A DNA stretch of 64,000 nucleotides from contig NC_091886.1 in assembly GCF_019399895.1 (NCBI RefSeq), forward strand, positions 2,480,001-2,544,000. The letters are read 5' to 3'. Within the stretch, counting starts at the first letter, position 1. Every line of letters begins with the position of its first letter. Of the stretch, positions 26,698-38,040 are shown piece after piece. The notes below the pieces were generated by a model. That model was given only the letters and a program-made list of their open reading frames with translations. It was not told the origin of the DNA and searched no databases. Origin of the DNA: Cardiocondyla obscurior (Eukaryota; Arthropoda; Insecta; Hymenoptera; Formicidae). The translations under genes were made by a program, and so were the position numbers.

Positions 26698-28060
26698 CTC
26701 GCCGCTGGCCGTCTGTCGCGACCGGCAAGGAGTCACTTCTCGACCTCTTCGCCCTCTTCCTGACTGACCCTCTTTCTCGCGGGCTCTCTCTCTCTCTCTC
26801 TCTCTCTTTTTCTCTCTCGATCTCTCTCTCTTTCTCTTTCTTTCCGTTTCTTCCTATGGCCGTTCGTCTTCTTCTCTTTTTCTCTCCCTCTTTTCCTCTC
26901 TCACTCGCTCTTTCTCTCGATCGGCACTGTGGGACACCTCAGCGACGGTACATGGCGAGACGGACGAAGGAAGAATAATTCCTCCAAGGGCACGCAGGAA
27001 GAATTTGCTCTCCTGTCCTACGGATGACGCACGGAGCTTCTCTTCGGCGGTCCTCGCAGATCTCTCGCGCGCGAACGTCCGCGGACGCGCGGGCGGACGG
27101 GATGGACGGAAGTCGACAACGGGAGGACCAACCGGGACCGGAAATCCGCGGGTTCACGATCGGGACTTCCCTTCTTTCTCTCCCTCTTTCTCTCTCTCTC
27201 TCTCTTTTTCTCTCTATCTTTCTCTTTCTCCCCGTTTTTTCTCTTCGCTCGGTCTTTTTCCTAACAAACTCGTCGCCGAAGAGGCCGCGACCACGCCGTG
27301 GCCAACAACACCGTACCGGCGTTCGGTAGCGTCTGAGAGGCCGAGCGCACCGACAAGATAAAACTTTTTCAAAAGCCCCCGTGGTTTTCCCTCTCCTCGC
27401 GCCAGGTCCGACTCTTTCTCTCTCGCCGCTCGTTCTCTTCGTCCCGCGCTCGCGGCCCGACTTCCTCTTTCTCCACGTTGGATTCTCTCCCCTGCCGGAG
27501 GAGAGTTCGTCTTTCCCCCTCTCGCCACTCCCTCCCCTCTCGTATCGTATCTCGTTCCATCTCGCTTCCGCCCGCGGTGTTTCGCCGGCGCGATCTCGCG
27601 TTCTCTCCCACCGCTTCGCAGATCGGCACGTTCTCTCCCTCCCCCGGATTCTTTGATCCGCCGTCTCGCTCTATCGGGGCTCTCTCCCGCCGGTCATCTT
27701 TCTCCGTGCCTCCCTTTCTCTTCCTCCTTTGATCCCCACCGCCGCAACCCGGTGGATGCGCGTCTCCCTTGGACCAACGTCCCCCGGGATACCCTCCTCG
27801 CTTCCACCGTGGTCAAAGTTGCTCCCTGCCGCCGTAGCCCACGTCGTCGGACAGCGGGGAGATCGCTCAGGAGGTGGTCGCGTCTCGCGGGCGAAGATCA
27901 CGGTCTTCACGTTTTCACGCCGGCGTTTTCCGCGGCTTAAGGATACCCGCGACGTACTCCGACACCGCGGCGAAGATATATCGTCGGTCTATTACCGGGT
28001 ACGGGGAAACTTCGTATTCGCCGGCTCGTGCATTTTTAACCGAAGCAGTGTCTAAATGTA
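26698..28060 (-). promoter_or_regulatory. Promoter/5' leader block with strong CT/GA strand asymmetry
   Basis: The plus strand is very pyrimidine-rich from about 26730 to 27730, so the minus strand, read as leader of the signal-peptide exon, is GA-rich. The block includes a pure (CT)12 at 26784-26807, further CT runs near 27175-27235 and 27410-27480, and a GC-rich, CpG-rich part at 27250-28060. Overlapping frames of 80-110 codons on both strands are composition artefacts. GA repeats of this kind are typical targets of GAGA-factor-like proteins at insect promoters. The transcription start could not be placed. Confidence 0.45.
26784..26807. repeat. (CT)12 microsatellite
   Basis: Twenty-four bases of alternating CT, continuing into a longer imperfect pyrimidine tract to about 26850. 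It is part of the promoter-like block upstream of the signal-peptide exon. Confidence 0.9.
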
Positions 28061-30540
28061 ACCGCACAGCCGGAATATCGAAATTTAATCACGTTACGTT
28101 ATTATCATTATGACTCTCGACTAAATTTACATGAAAAGGGTAAAGCGTGGGAATAAATAATTTATCAAGTCGGTCAAATTTTTTATTTCTTTTTAATTGT
28201 ATTTTATTGTATTTTTTTTTTTTTTTTTATGACACAATTTCGTCAAATTGATTAAATATTACATAAGTTGTCGCATGCGACGTATGTATGTAACTTAAAT
28301 ATAATATTAGGAATAATAGTTTTATGCGCATGAGTTTAAATATACTTGTTTACATTCATATGGGTAAATTGTGTTAAGACATCACTTTAGTATCATTGGT
28401 TCGCAGTATTTTATATCTGAATCGTGTCAGATTCGGTCGCGGTTTATGGAAATCTGGAAATCTTAAACATAATATTAAAAAATGTATGCAGAAACTAAGT
28501 CTACCATTTCGATCAATAATTCATTTCTCATTACCTCAAATTATACTTGCAGCATCGCTTTTCGCGACATGCTTTTAATTAACTGAACGTGAGTATAATT
28601 TATTTCCGATTAATATTTGGTAATCAATTATGTCAGATCGTATCACAAAGTTATTTAAAATGATACAGGTTCTGTATTGCAACATTCAGAAGAAATCTAG
28701 GTTTCCGAAATGTACCGATATCGATACCTTTGAGATTTGTTAAATTCTAACGGATTTTAATTTACAAGAAAACTTAATTCTTGAAACAATTAATATTTAC
28801 AATTTATCGATTGCAAAAATAAAGATGAAATTTTAAGAACAGATTGCTTGAAAATTGAGTGAAAAGATATCATTACACATACGCGCACACATTCATCATT
28901 TTATGACGAATCCGTAAAACATGTGTTATTATTTTACGACACATGTGTAATGTGAATTATGTGAATTTACGTCGCGCGCAAAATGTATAACTACTACACG
29001 CGAAAAAACGTTTTTAATCACCGAGTTCGCTTATAACAACACGTCTGAAAAGAGCATAAAAAAAAAAGAAAAAAAAAATAAAATAACGTCTCGTGAAGTC
29101 GCGACTTCGAAATGGCCCTTTCTCCCTCTTTTTCATCATTTCAGTGACAGACCCGAGTAAGATGATCTTTTTTAAACGGGTCAAGCGTCACCAAGCAGTC
29201 GTCACTCCGCCGCCGTTATTCGCGCTCTGTCCCATTCTGCGTGGCATCCGTTTTGCAGCTATTCGACAAACGAGATGCATCTGTAGCATGTGCGCGAAAT
29301 CTCATGGCATTTTCGATATAAATTTAGACCGAATACACGCGCGGTGCTTCTGCAAATTAACGGCCTCTGATGATTAACGTGGACGCCTGTCTTAAAATTT
29401 TTTAATTACAAATGTGCCCGTATGCGTAAAACATATTAAACAATTATAATATATAAATTCCTAAATCTTTATCTAATTATATACATTTTTTTTTTTTATT
29501 TCTTAAGTGCCATAACGCGACTCACGGCATTAAATTTTTATGACATTTTTTAATCACTGCAATCGATAGAATGTTAACAATTTTCTTTTGTACGAAATAC
29601 CGCGGGGTTGTTATTTTACGAGGTACATAATTATATCGAAGTTAAAGAAATCCTTGAGCAACAAATCTTCGAACTCTCGCCGACAAAGATTAATTCCCCC
29701 CCAATCGTGAAATTAAGATATACGGACGACGTGTTAAGGGGGCACGTGCTAAAGAATCGCGAAAGGGTGCGAACGCGGAGGCTATCATCGCAAGGTTATC
29801 GATAATATCAAAATAAATCTCAGGAGTAACGTAAGAAACTCGTTGATTTACGGCGCGACAGCCGCGTGATCCGCGATCGCACGTGCTTCTCGAAAAAATA
29901 GACGTCGGAGACAATCGCTCTTTTCCTTGATATCCACGAGATCGCTTTCCATTCATTTACAAAATAACGCGAAAATAGCTGTCCTGAGAATTTTTACGAT
30001 GACAGAAGCGCAACGATTACAGCGTTAAGACACATGCGTAATCTGTAACAGAATGCGTGCAACGTTGTTCGTCTTGCGAATCAATCCTTCGCGCGAATGC
30101 AATTTTCGTTCGGGCACACGTTTAACTCCACGTCTCGGAAAAAAATTATATTAATACTAATCGACGCGGCAATCGATTAAGCCGAATTTATTATTTAAAT
30201 TATGAATGACAGCATTCGCGTGAACTGATTCAGAACAGACGCCGGATTGAAATTAAATTTACGGGAACAAGAAGTGGCCGGAGCAAATGTATCAATCGAA
30301 AACGTTTCGCTGCTCAAGTTATGTCATTGGCTCAAGGAAACTATTTATAGGGTCAATTTGGTTACTCACGATGGAAAAGCTCGGGAACGTTAAAGGCGCC
30401 ATCCACCGTCAAACATCACGCGTTTGTTTATTTTTATTTAACGCAAAATTGTTAGCGAATGTCCAGCGCACATTTGTTCATTCGGGGGTCTGTAAATAGT
30501 CGAAACAATTGATGACTTAATGACAAACTACAGTTTCGTT
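28061..30540. other. Non-coding DNA, no gene recognised
   Basis: Mixed AT-rich sequence with CpG-containing islands. The frames here (for example 29093-29377) have no family similarity. A T run lies at 28211-28229. Nothing else is supportable. Confidence 0.5.
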
Positions 30541-33500
30541 TACGTTACTTTTTTCAAATGAATTATTTGCTAATTTCTTAATCATTAATTTACTGGTTGC
30601 GCATAATATACAAATGTTTACGCTTAAAAGTAGATCTTCGTATTTAATTTTTTATTCTAAAAAAAAAACGATTAAATAACTGAATACTTAATGTGGATAA
30701 AATTAAAGTTATATGCACGGAGAAAATATTCCATTGCAAAATTAATCCAGTAACACGTTTAAAAAAAAAATAAAAAAAACAAAAAAAAATTCAGTGTTTA
30801 GTATAGCATGGTTATCATCATTTTCAATTACAAATGTTTTTTTATTATCACACGTGTTGTCAATACATGTGGTTACGTTATATCAACGTCAGTTAAACAT
30901 AGTGAGTAGCAAAATATACGTATCGCAACGTATCCACATTTTTGCTTACAGTCGAAAATAATCTTTGTTTAAGCAAAGTAACTACGGCCGGGTTTTGCAT
31001 TTGCATGCCAGAATAATAAAATCAGCAACAGCGAGCAACAATCACACGTAATAAAAAGCCAGTCTAAATATTTCTCATTGTTTATGTAAGTACAATTATC
31101 TGATTCTAGAACTACACATTTCTTACATTTTTAGCTACATCTTCGATGCAATCGACATTATCGTCGAGATTTTTTACTAACATTAAACAGATTGAGCATA
31201 ACAATCCGCAACTTTATACAATTTTTGCCTGTAAAATAAGAGGATGAAATATGAACGTATGATTCGAGTTTATTAAAACTTCATATGCAGTTTACAAGTC
31301 TCATCTCGAAAATATGCAACGGTAAATTATAATATACTGCGCTAAAATTAAAACCTCTTTTGAGCTGAAAAAATTATTTCTTTACAAATTAATTATTTAA
31401 TACATAGGTATATACTGTTGGTATACAATTCCTTCAGAATATAAAAATTTATGCGACATGTAAACAACTAAACGTTTTATTCATCCTTTCTTTTTTTTCT
31501 CTCGAAGATAACGGTAAAAAAAAAATTATATAATAATTATAGACAAAAATATATTTAAGAAAACGTCGGTATAACTATTATCTTCTTTAAATTATTTTAT
31601 TCTTAGCATTAAGAATAATTAAAATTAAAAAGTTAACGACAAACTAAAAGCTAGTACAGAAAAACGTTAAAAATAGTGGAAGATTTTTTTTTGTTTTTTT
31701 TTTTTTTTTTTTTTTAATTTACACTTTTTTAACATTACTATTAATTTAACGTATGTATTGTAAAAAAGCATTGCTTCTTTATATGATTGTTCAAACGGCA
31801 AAATTATTTTTGATCAAACAACTGCATTGCGTTGCATTTTAATCACATTAACGAAATAAAATAAGCGGCTTCTGAACTTTTGATATTTTTTTCCTTACAC
31901 AGTCGGTATTTAGGCTGCTTACTTAGTACTGCGATGAATAGTACAAAATTAAGAACGAGTTAATTAGTGATCGCTTATGGCAATCACTCATAAGTACAAT
32001 AGTAGTTCATATATGTAAAACAATATAAAACTTGTAAATTCTCTTCATATAACAATTTGTAATTAAATCAGTTTCATTAATTAAAGTATAAATATTTTCT
32101 TAAACGTGCAATTTCTTATTACTGCGTCGGAGTTAAATAATAGATCAGCATTTACGATTTGTGTAATGTAATACTATTTTATTCATGCAATAAACATATA
32201 ACCAGTCCTATCCATCCCTATCACAAAACTGAATCATAATAGGAAATAAAATCTCACTTAAGGTATCACAAAAATTGTGTCTGATGACCAGATTAATATT
32301 ACAAGAGAAAGAGTGATAAAGATGAGCGTGACTAGTATATTGTTACATTATCGTTATTACAAAAGTATTAAACATATGAAATCTATTATACGCAGTTCAG
32401 TTAACTCTTTATAAGACTTGACTGCAAAAACTTGTTAAACTAACGGTTATATAATTATCGCAATCGTCAATTCATCGGCATATATGTAAGAGTTTACGAA
32501 AAATTATATCTGAAAAAAAATTCAATTATACTACTTTAGTTAATCTACAAAATACTTAATATTTTACAAAAGTCCTTAACTCAAATATCTGAATTTATCG
32601 AATATTTCTTGAATAAGATATTTATAAATCTTCACTCTCCGGTACAAACATTGGCATACCGTTCTTGTACAGAAATACGATAATTTAGTTCGAGATTAAT
32701 ATATTTTGCCATAAACGATATCTTTTATAACAAATACGTGATATTAGATTTTACATTCACACGTGTAATGTGACTTTTGTAATAATGAATTTAACACGAA
32801 TATTAACAGATTAATTATATGAATAAGTATGTTCTTCTTTTATAAGATATATATAACAATTTTTAAAAACACGGTGTAAAATATATCACATGAACGGTGT
32901 TAATAACAAATAGTTAATGATTTTCGTAATTCATTGATATAAAGTAATAATATAATATTAATGCAAGGTATAACACGATAAACTTTCATTGTAAAAGTAG
33001 AAATGAAAATCATAAATAAATATTAAATACAACTAAAAATATGATATACTTATGTAATGATACCGATTTACCAATTTTTCTTCAAACGACAATAAAATCG
33101 TAAATTAATGTAATTATTTCGATTAATATTAATATTATTTCAGCTAAAATAAAATCAAGTAAAAATATCCATTACAAATTAAAGTATTATTATAACAATT
33201 AAGATTTTGTGCTTATTATTTGTACAGTCACGGATGTATTAATAATATAAATAGTATTTTAACTTTTATGGAAGTACTTAACATATAATTAAATTTAAAA
33301 CACATGCTTACGATAAATAATGTATTCAATCCTTTTAAAAAACGAGTGAAGAAAGATATTAAATAATTAAAAATCTGATAATGAAATTGAATTAAACACA
33401 GTCAGCACATGGTCAGACTAAATTTTTAGACTTAGTAAAGAAAAAAAAGTAGATGGTATATTCTTATAATACTGTAAATGTGACCTGAATATGTTATGCA

Positions 33501-34346
33501 GACTGTTTCGTATTGATAAATTCCAAGCTGTGTGCTGCAAATTTTAGTATTACATATAAAGATATTTTTTTTTTTTTTTTCAATGCTTCAGTCGTTAAAC
33601 ACAATCTTATCTATAAACTTCTTTTTTTGGAATGCTGCGTTCATAATACTTTTGTTTCTTTTAACTTTAATGTATATCGTAAGTCAATTGCATTTAACCG
33701 TCATTTGCTTTTATTACAATGCATCTGTTCAGTTGACAAAGTAATAATATAACGTATGCAACTTTGTGCTAAACAATGGCAGATTAAGCTAAAAAAATGT
33801 ATCAATATAGTATAATTATTTGTAAATGTTGTAGAAAAAAAATGAAAAAGAATACGTTGTACGTTTAGAAGTCTAGATGGAAGAAATAATTTTTTTTTCA
33901 AATTTTAAAAAATTAAATGATATTACTGTCATATAAAATTTTAAGAAACTTATACTTTTTTTTTTAGGAATTATATAAACTTGCATAGACAAGAGAAAAC
34001 GTTTTACAAAATTCTCATAAATGTTATTTTTGATGCAATTAATAAAGCGTGTTGAGTGTTTCGTTGTTAATGAATAAACGAGGTATGCAATTAAAATAGC
34101 ATTAAAATGAATGCAGAAGTATGCAATAGTCAGCTCGATAAGAAGTGTGTTTTATCTATAAATCCGTGGGTTAAGTTATAGTTTTTATAAATTATAAAAA
34201 AGCTCAGTATGTCTTACATGTGTACAACTGTCTGTAATACGAGATTTTTCAAGATTTGTCCAATGAAGAAACACAGGAAAGGGACCTCCTCCATTTCGTT
34301 CAATTCATAGCCATTATCATAGTATAAACTAAAAGTCTAACAAAAT
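30541..34346 (-). other. Very AT-rich non-coding block, probably includes the Nudix gene 3' UTR
   Basis: Sequence composition changes abruptly to strongly AT-rich at about 30.5 kb and stays so until the stop codon of the Nudix gene at 34347. There are many short T and A runs and no credible coding frame. The longest frames are T-run-driven (33513-33752). Because the minus-strand Nudix gene ends at the right edge of the block, at least the right part should be its 3' UTR. A minus-strand AATAAA (TTTATT on the plus strand at 33710-33715) is one possible cleavage signal, but such hexamers are expected by chance here. The left part may be intergenic. Confidence 0.4.
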
Positions 34347-36213
34347 TTAAATTTTGTCTAGAGTCTCGATCGTTTCGCCGTTGGCCAGTCTATTACTAGT
34401 TTTGTGTCGATGATTGTACATAGTCTGCAGAGGTACATGAAGTAACTCCACGATCTGTATAAAATTAGGCTCTGCAACAAAAAGCACACAAATTAATACC
34501 ATGCCTAATTCAATAAATTTAAAACAAACTCATATCTTACCGTTCTCTGCTGTAATGTAGCCATGTCTAATTAAGAAGTCAAGGGCAACCGGTACTGAAG
34601 TGGTTTTAAAATGAGGAGAAAGTATCCTTTCTAAGCATTCACTTACGGGAAGTAATTCGAAGGTTTCCACTTCTCCGTCGCTATTGTTGGGTACAAAGTC
34701 GGGCGGCAGTTCAAGATCATATACAAATTCCGTGTTAGGAAACAGACCCCTTTCGCTTTCGAAGAAGAAAGATACACAACCGGCGCTTTTAAGTTTGGCA
34801 ATAAGATGATTTGGAATTCCCGCCTCTTCCCCGGCTTCCTTTATCGCGGTTTCATTGATACCATAACCAACGCTCAACCCACCGCTTACCATGCTGTCCC
34901 AGTATGCCGGCCAAGTCTGTTTATTTGGACTTCGCTTTTGTAACCATATTGATAAGCCCTTCACAGGATCCATTACGTAACCATTTATATCCACTCCGTA
35001 TTTACGAATTCCAAATAAACCTGTAATATAAGGGCGTATATTTTACGATGTAATTAAGCTATTGCTTTCTTTTCCATTTTGTTTCTTCTACGTACATGTA
35101 GCCGAACGATCCATCTTAAATAACGGTAGGGTGTTAAATTGTGCGCGCACTTCGTAGCATTCCTCTCTCCATCCTCGTAACGTTACAAATTTTCCACCTG
35201 CCATCCATTCCCTCAGCACTTCATCAACGCGTGCGCTTCTCTCAGTATAATCCCGAAAGGCTGGATTTAATTGCACGTATTCGGGATGTACTTGAAACAC
35301 CTTAAAAATTAATATTAAATTAAATATATATACGTACGTATATATTAACATATATTAATGAAGAGAACAAAGAAATCAACTTACTTGAGGGTGATTCAAG
35401 ATTTCTTTCATTACGTCTGGACGTACGAGTCCAACTTGTTGTCCATCGACAACAAAAGCTCTGCATTCTCCTGCATGTAATCCTAAACAATAAATGTATA
35501 TGTATATTTTTTTTTTTTTTAATTATTTACAGGAATATTTTAATTTTGTTCTATATGTATCAACAGGAAAAAATATTCACGATAAAATTTTTTTTTTAAC
35601 GACATCAATCATGTTTGGAAAACAGACATGCATACATATGTGCATGCATCAGACAACAAATTTATTATATCGCATTTCACACAAGATTCCAAATGTGTGA
35701 GTCAGGAAGCCGTATTTCTCTCGATAGCGAGCTACATATCGAAAGTTTTCGCGATATGTAGTAATCTCCTCCACAAAACAGTGCTCAAAACAAGCGCTAG
35801 GCGTATCTGTCCGTCGTGACAAAAAAGTAAAAGACCATAGCGGAGATTACTCCGCGGGATCATGAACCGCGTCGCCGACGCCGTCGGCGGGGACGCGGCT
35901 CGGGCGCGTCGATAATCGCACCCGCGGCGCGGAACTTGGCCCTTCTTTTTTTTTCTTCTCCACTCCGCCCCATTATTTTCCTCCGAAACGGTAAATACAT
36001 ACGCGACGCGAGATCGATATTGTCGGCGGTCTGCGAGCACGGCGGCCCCGCATCGTTCCCATTGATCACGTAGCCGGGAGACGCGTCGTCGGGGACGATA
36101 CGTGGCGGCGCGGGCGCGTCGCGTCGCGTACGCTCACCTGACAGGTAGAAGCAGTTGAATTTGTTCGCCAGTTTCATTAAACGTGACATCGGCTTCTTGT
36201 CGTTGTCCGCCAT
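34347..36213 (-). CDS. DUF4743/Nudix hydrolase (Tnr3/NUDT20-24-like), complete, 5 exons
   Basis: Exons on the minus strand: 36213-36138, 35482-35385, 35300-35096, 35020-34541, 34471-34347. All junctions are GT-AG and phases match, giving 327 residues and a TAA stop. The N-terminal part (about 1-125) is the DUF4743 region, with NKFNCFYLSG, LHAGECRAFVVDGQQVGLV and a conserved tract with GGKFVTLRGWREECYEV. The Nudix domain starts near residue 127 with LFGIRKYGVDINGYV. Its Nudix box at 173-195 opens with G173-G174 and closes with KEAGEEAGI (metal-binding E188, E191, E192). The canonical first Glu position (179) is Tyr, with a shifted E183, which I believe is usual in this subfamily. Relatives hydrolyse nucleoside or oxidised thiamine diphosphates, probably in the cytosol, but the insect substrate is inferred. 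A longer in-frame start at about 36303 exists; I chose 36213 because the conserved part begins just after it. The gene is divergent from importin-11. Confidence 0.9.
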
Positions 36214-38040
36214 GATGTTACGTCGTTGCCATCCGGTCCAGCTGCGACGAAAATTCTGAGCATCGAGCATATAACGCACGTCAGACAGGCGCCCTGGGAA
36301 CAACGGGGCTCCGGTTTCCGCGCAATCCTCGCCTCGACTGCCGCCCGGCGCGTCTCTCGACGGCCGAGCGGCCGCCGGTGATTGGCCGCGGTCGCCGACG
36401 CGCTTGCGTCACCAGCCAATCCACGGCCGACGTTCTATGTTGCACGGACGCCGCGACCCGCGACTGTACGCGATAGTCGTTTCGATCAGCCAGGCCTCAC
36501 CTGAATCCTTCGCGAATTACAAAGTTTCCCCAGCTCCGTTCCGTTGCTCTTTTCGTTTCTTTTTGAAAGACGCAGTCCGGAGGAAGAGGTCCGCGTATTA
36601 AATAGGAAATAGGTAACGAAATGGATATGTAGTTCCTAAATCAATATAGTATATTAACCGCAAGATAAAAAAACGTCGGCGCTTTGAACTTCACTTTTAT
36701 ATATTTTCATTACCAAAGCGTTTATTTTAAACAGTTTACGTTTCCGATAATAGGCGCAACGATATTTTTCTTAATGAGAAACGTTATCATCGCTAGGCAC
36801 TTGTGTATGTCTCAAAGATAAATATTAACATCCGTATTATAGTCTCGAACCATAACAGTAGATTGCAAGAGAATCCGTCACATAAAAGCTAAATAATTAA
36901 TCACTGATATAAATGAGTTCGTAGAAATAGATGATCGAGTCGCCTTTGCTAATATATTAAAAAAGAAATTTAATTTATATAATTACAAAAGGGCGGTGCC
37001 TCGTTCGACGCTTACAAATTAATTCAACCTAATTAACACCTAATTTTGTTTTTATTTTTAGTGAGCTATATTCACCGCTTGTAAGGAGGTTGATGGGGGT
37101 CGCAGCTCGGCCGCTCTTATTTCCCCATGCTGCGCGTAAGAAGAGAGGGAGACATGCACGCGTTCGACAACTGTCAGTATCGTTCGAGGGAGAAAGGAGA
37201 AGAAAAAAGGTAAATGAGAGGACTAGCGCGCACGCAAGTCAAAGAAGCGACCGGCGGCGGGTGGTGGAGTAGGGAAAAGGAAAGGGAAAACGTTGCGGCT
37301 TGCGCGCCGTCGAGAAGGTGCCGCCGATACGACAGCGACACACGTATGTAACCGTCACATACGTGCGCGGTACGTAGTAGACTATCAGCAGACTACGGCG
37401 GGACACAGGGAGGAAGGGAGAGAGAGAGAGAGGAATCGCCGGAGGATTTTCGTTATGTATCGATTTACTACGTAAATACTCCGCCTCGCGCGCAAACCGA
37501 GCTGCAAATGGAGCACGCGGAATGAGAGGCTGCGGGCATCGGTTGCGAGACAGGTAAAAACGCTCGGTCCTTGGCTGCGTCCGCGTGGTATTCCGTTTTC
37601 ACCCGGTCTCTCTTCAGCCCCTTCCGTCGCCCCGCCCCTCCCCGGCTCTGTCGCGTTGTATAGGTTAGAGGGCATCTCGTTCACCGGAACGTCCGATGAG
37701 GCGGCGACGGTAATGACGACGTTAATTCGCGGGCGACGTGAAATGATGTAACGAGACTCGCGTGATCGCGCTATCGTTCCGTGCACTCCCTTCGCTCGCG
37801 ACGCTCGCCTCGTGGTGCGGCCACATGTTCGCGAGCCCAGCGGGGCCTTGGCAACCTGCGTCAGATAGTCGACCGCGATCGCATGTCCACTTTCCTCCCT
37901 CGAAAGAAAAAAAAAATCGGATGATTGCACAACTCTAGATAATATCGCACCGGGTAAGGGAAACGGAGATACCGGTTAGGGCGGGAAGACCGTCTTGGGA
38001 ATGTGTGATAACCGCCGTTTATTGTGTGCAGTAAGAAGAC
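36214..38040. promoter_or_regulatory. Divergent intergenic/promoter region between Nudix gene and importin-11
   Basis: This 1.8-kb region separates two start codons facing apart. Near the Nudix gene it is GC-rich and has two CCAAT boxes: CCAAT at 36416-36420 and ATTGG at 36381-36385, about 170-205 bases upstream of the ATG. The centre (36600-37060) is AT-rich and without features. Near importin-11 there is a GA repeat (37417-37432) and a GC-rich leader. A short 5' UTR intron is plausible: donor CGG|GTAAGG after 37953 and acceptor GTGTGCAG ending at 38031, leaving TAAGAAGAC before the importin ATG. A second possible donor (CAG|GTAAAA) follows 37553. Frames on both strands here (for example 37385-37930 minus) are treated as artefacts. 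Confidence 0.6.
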
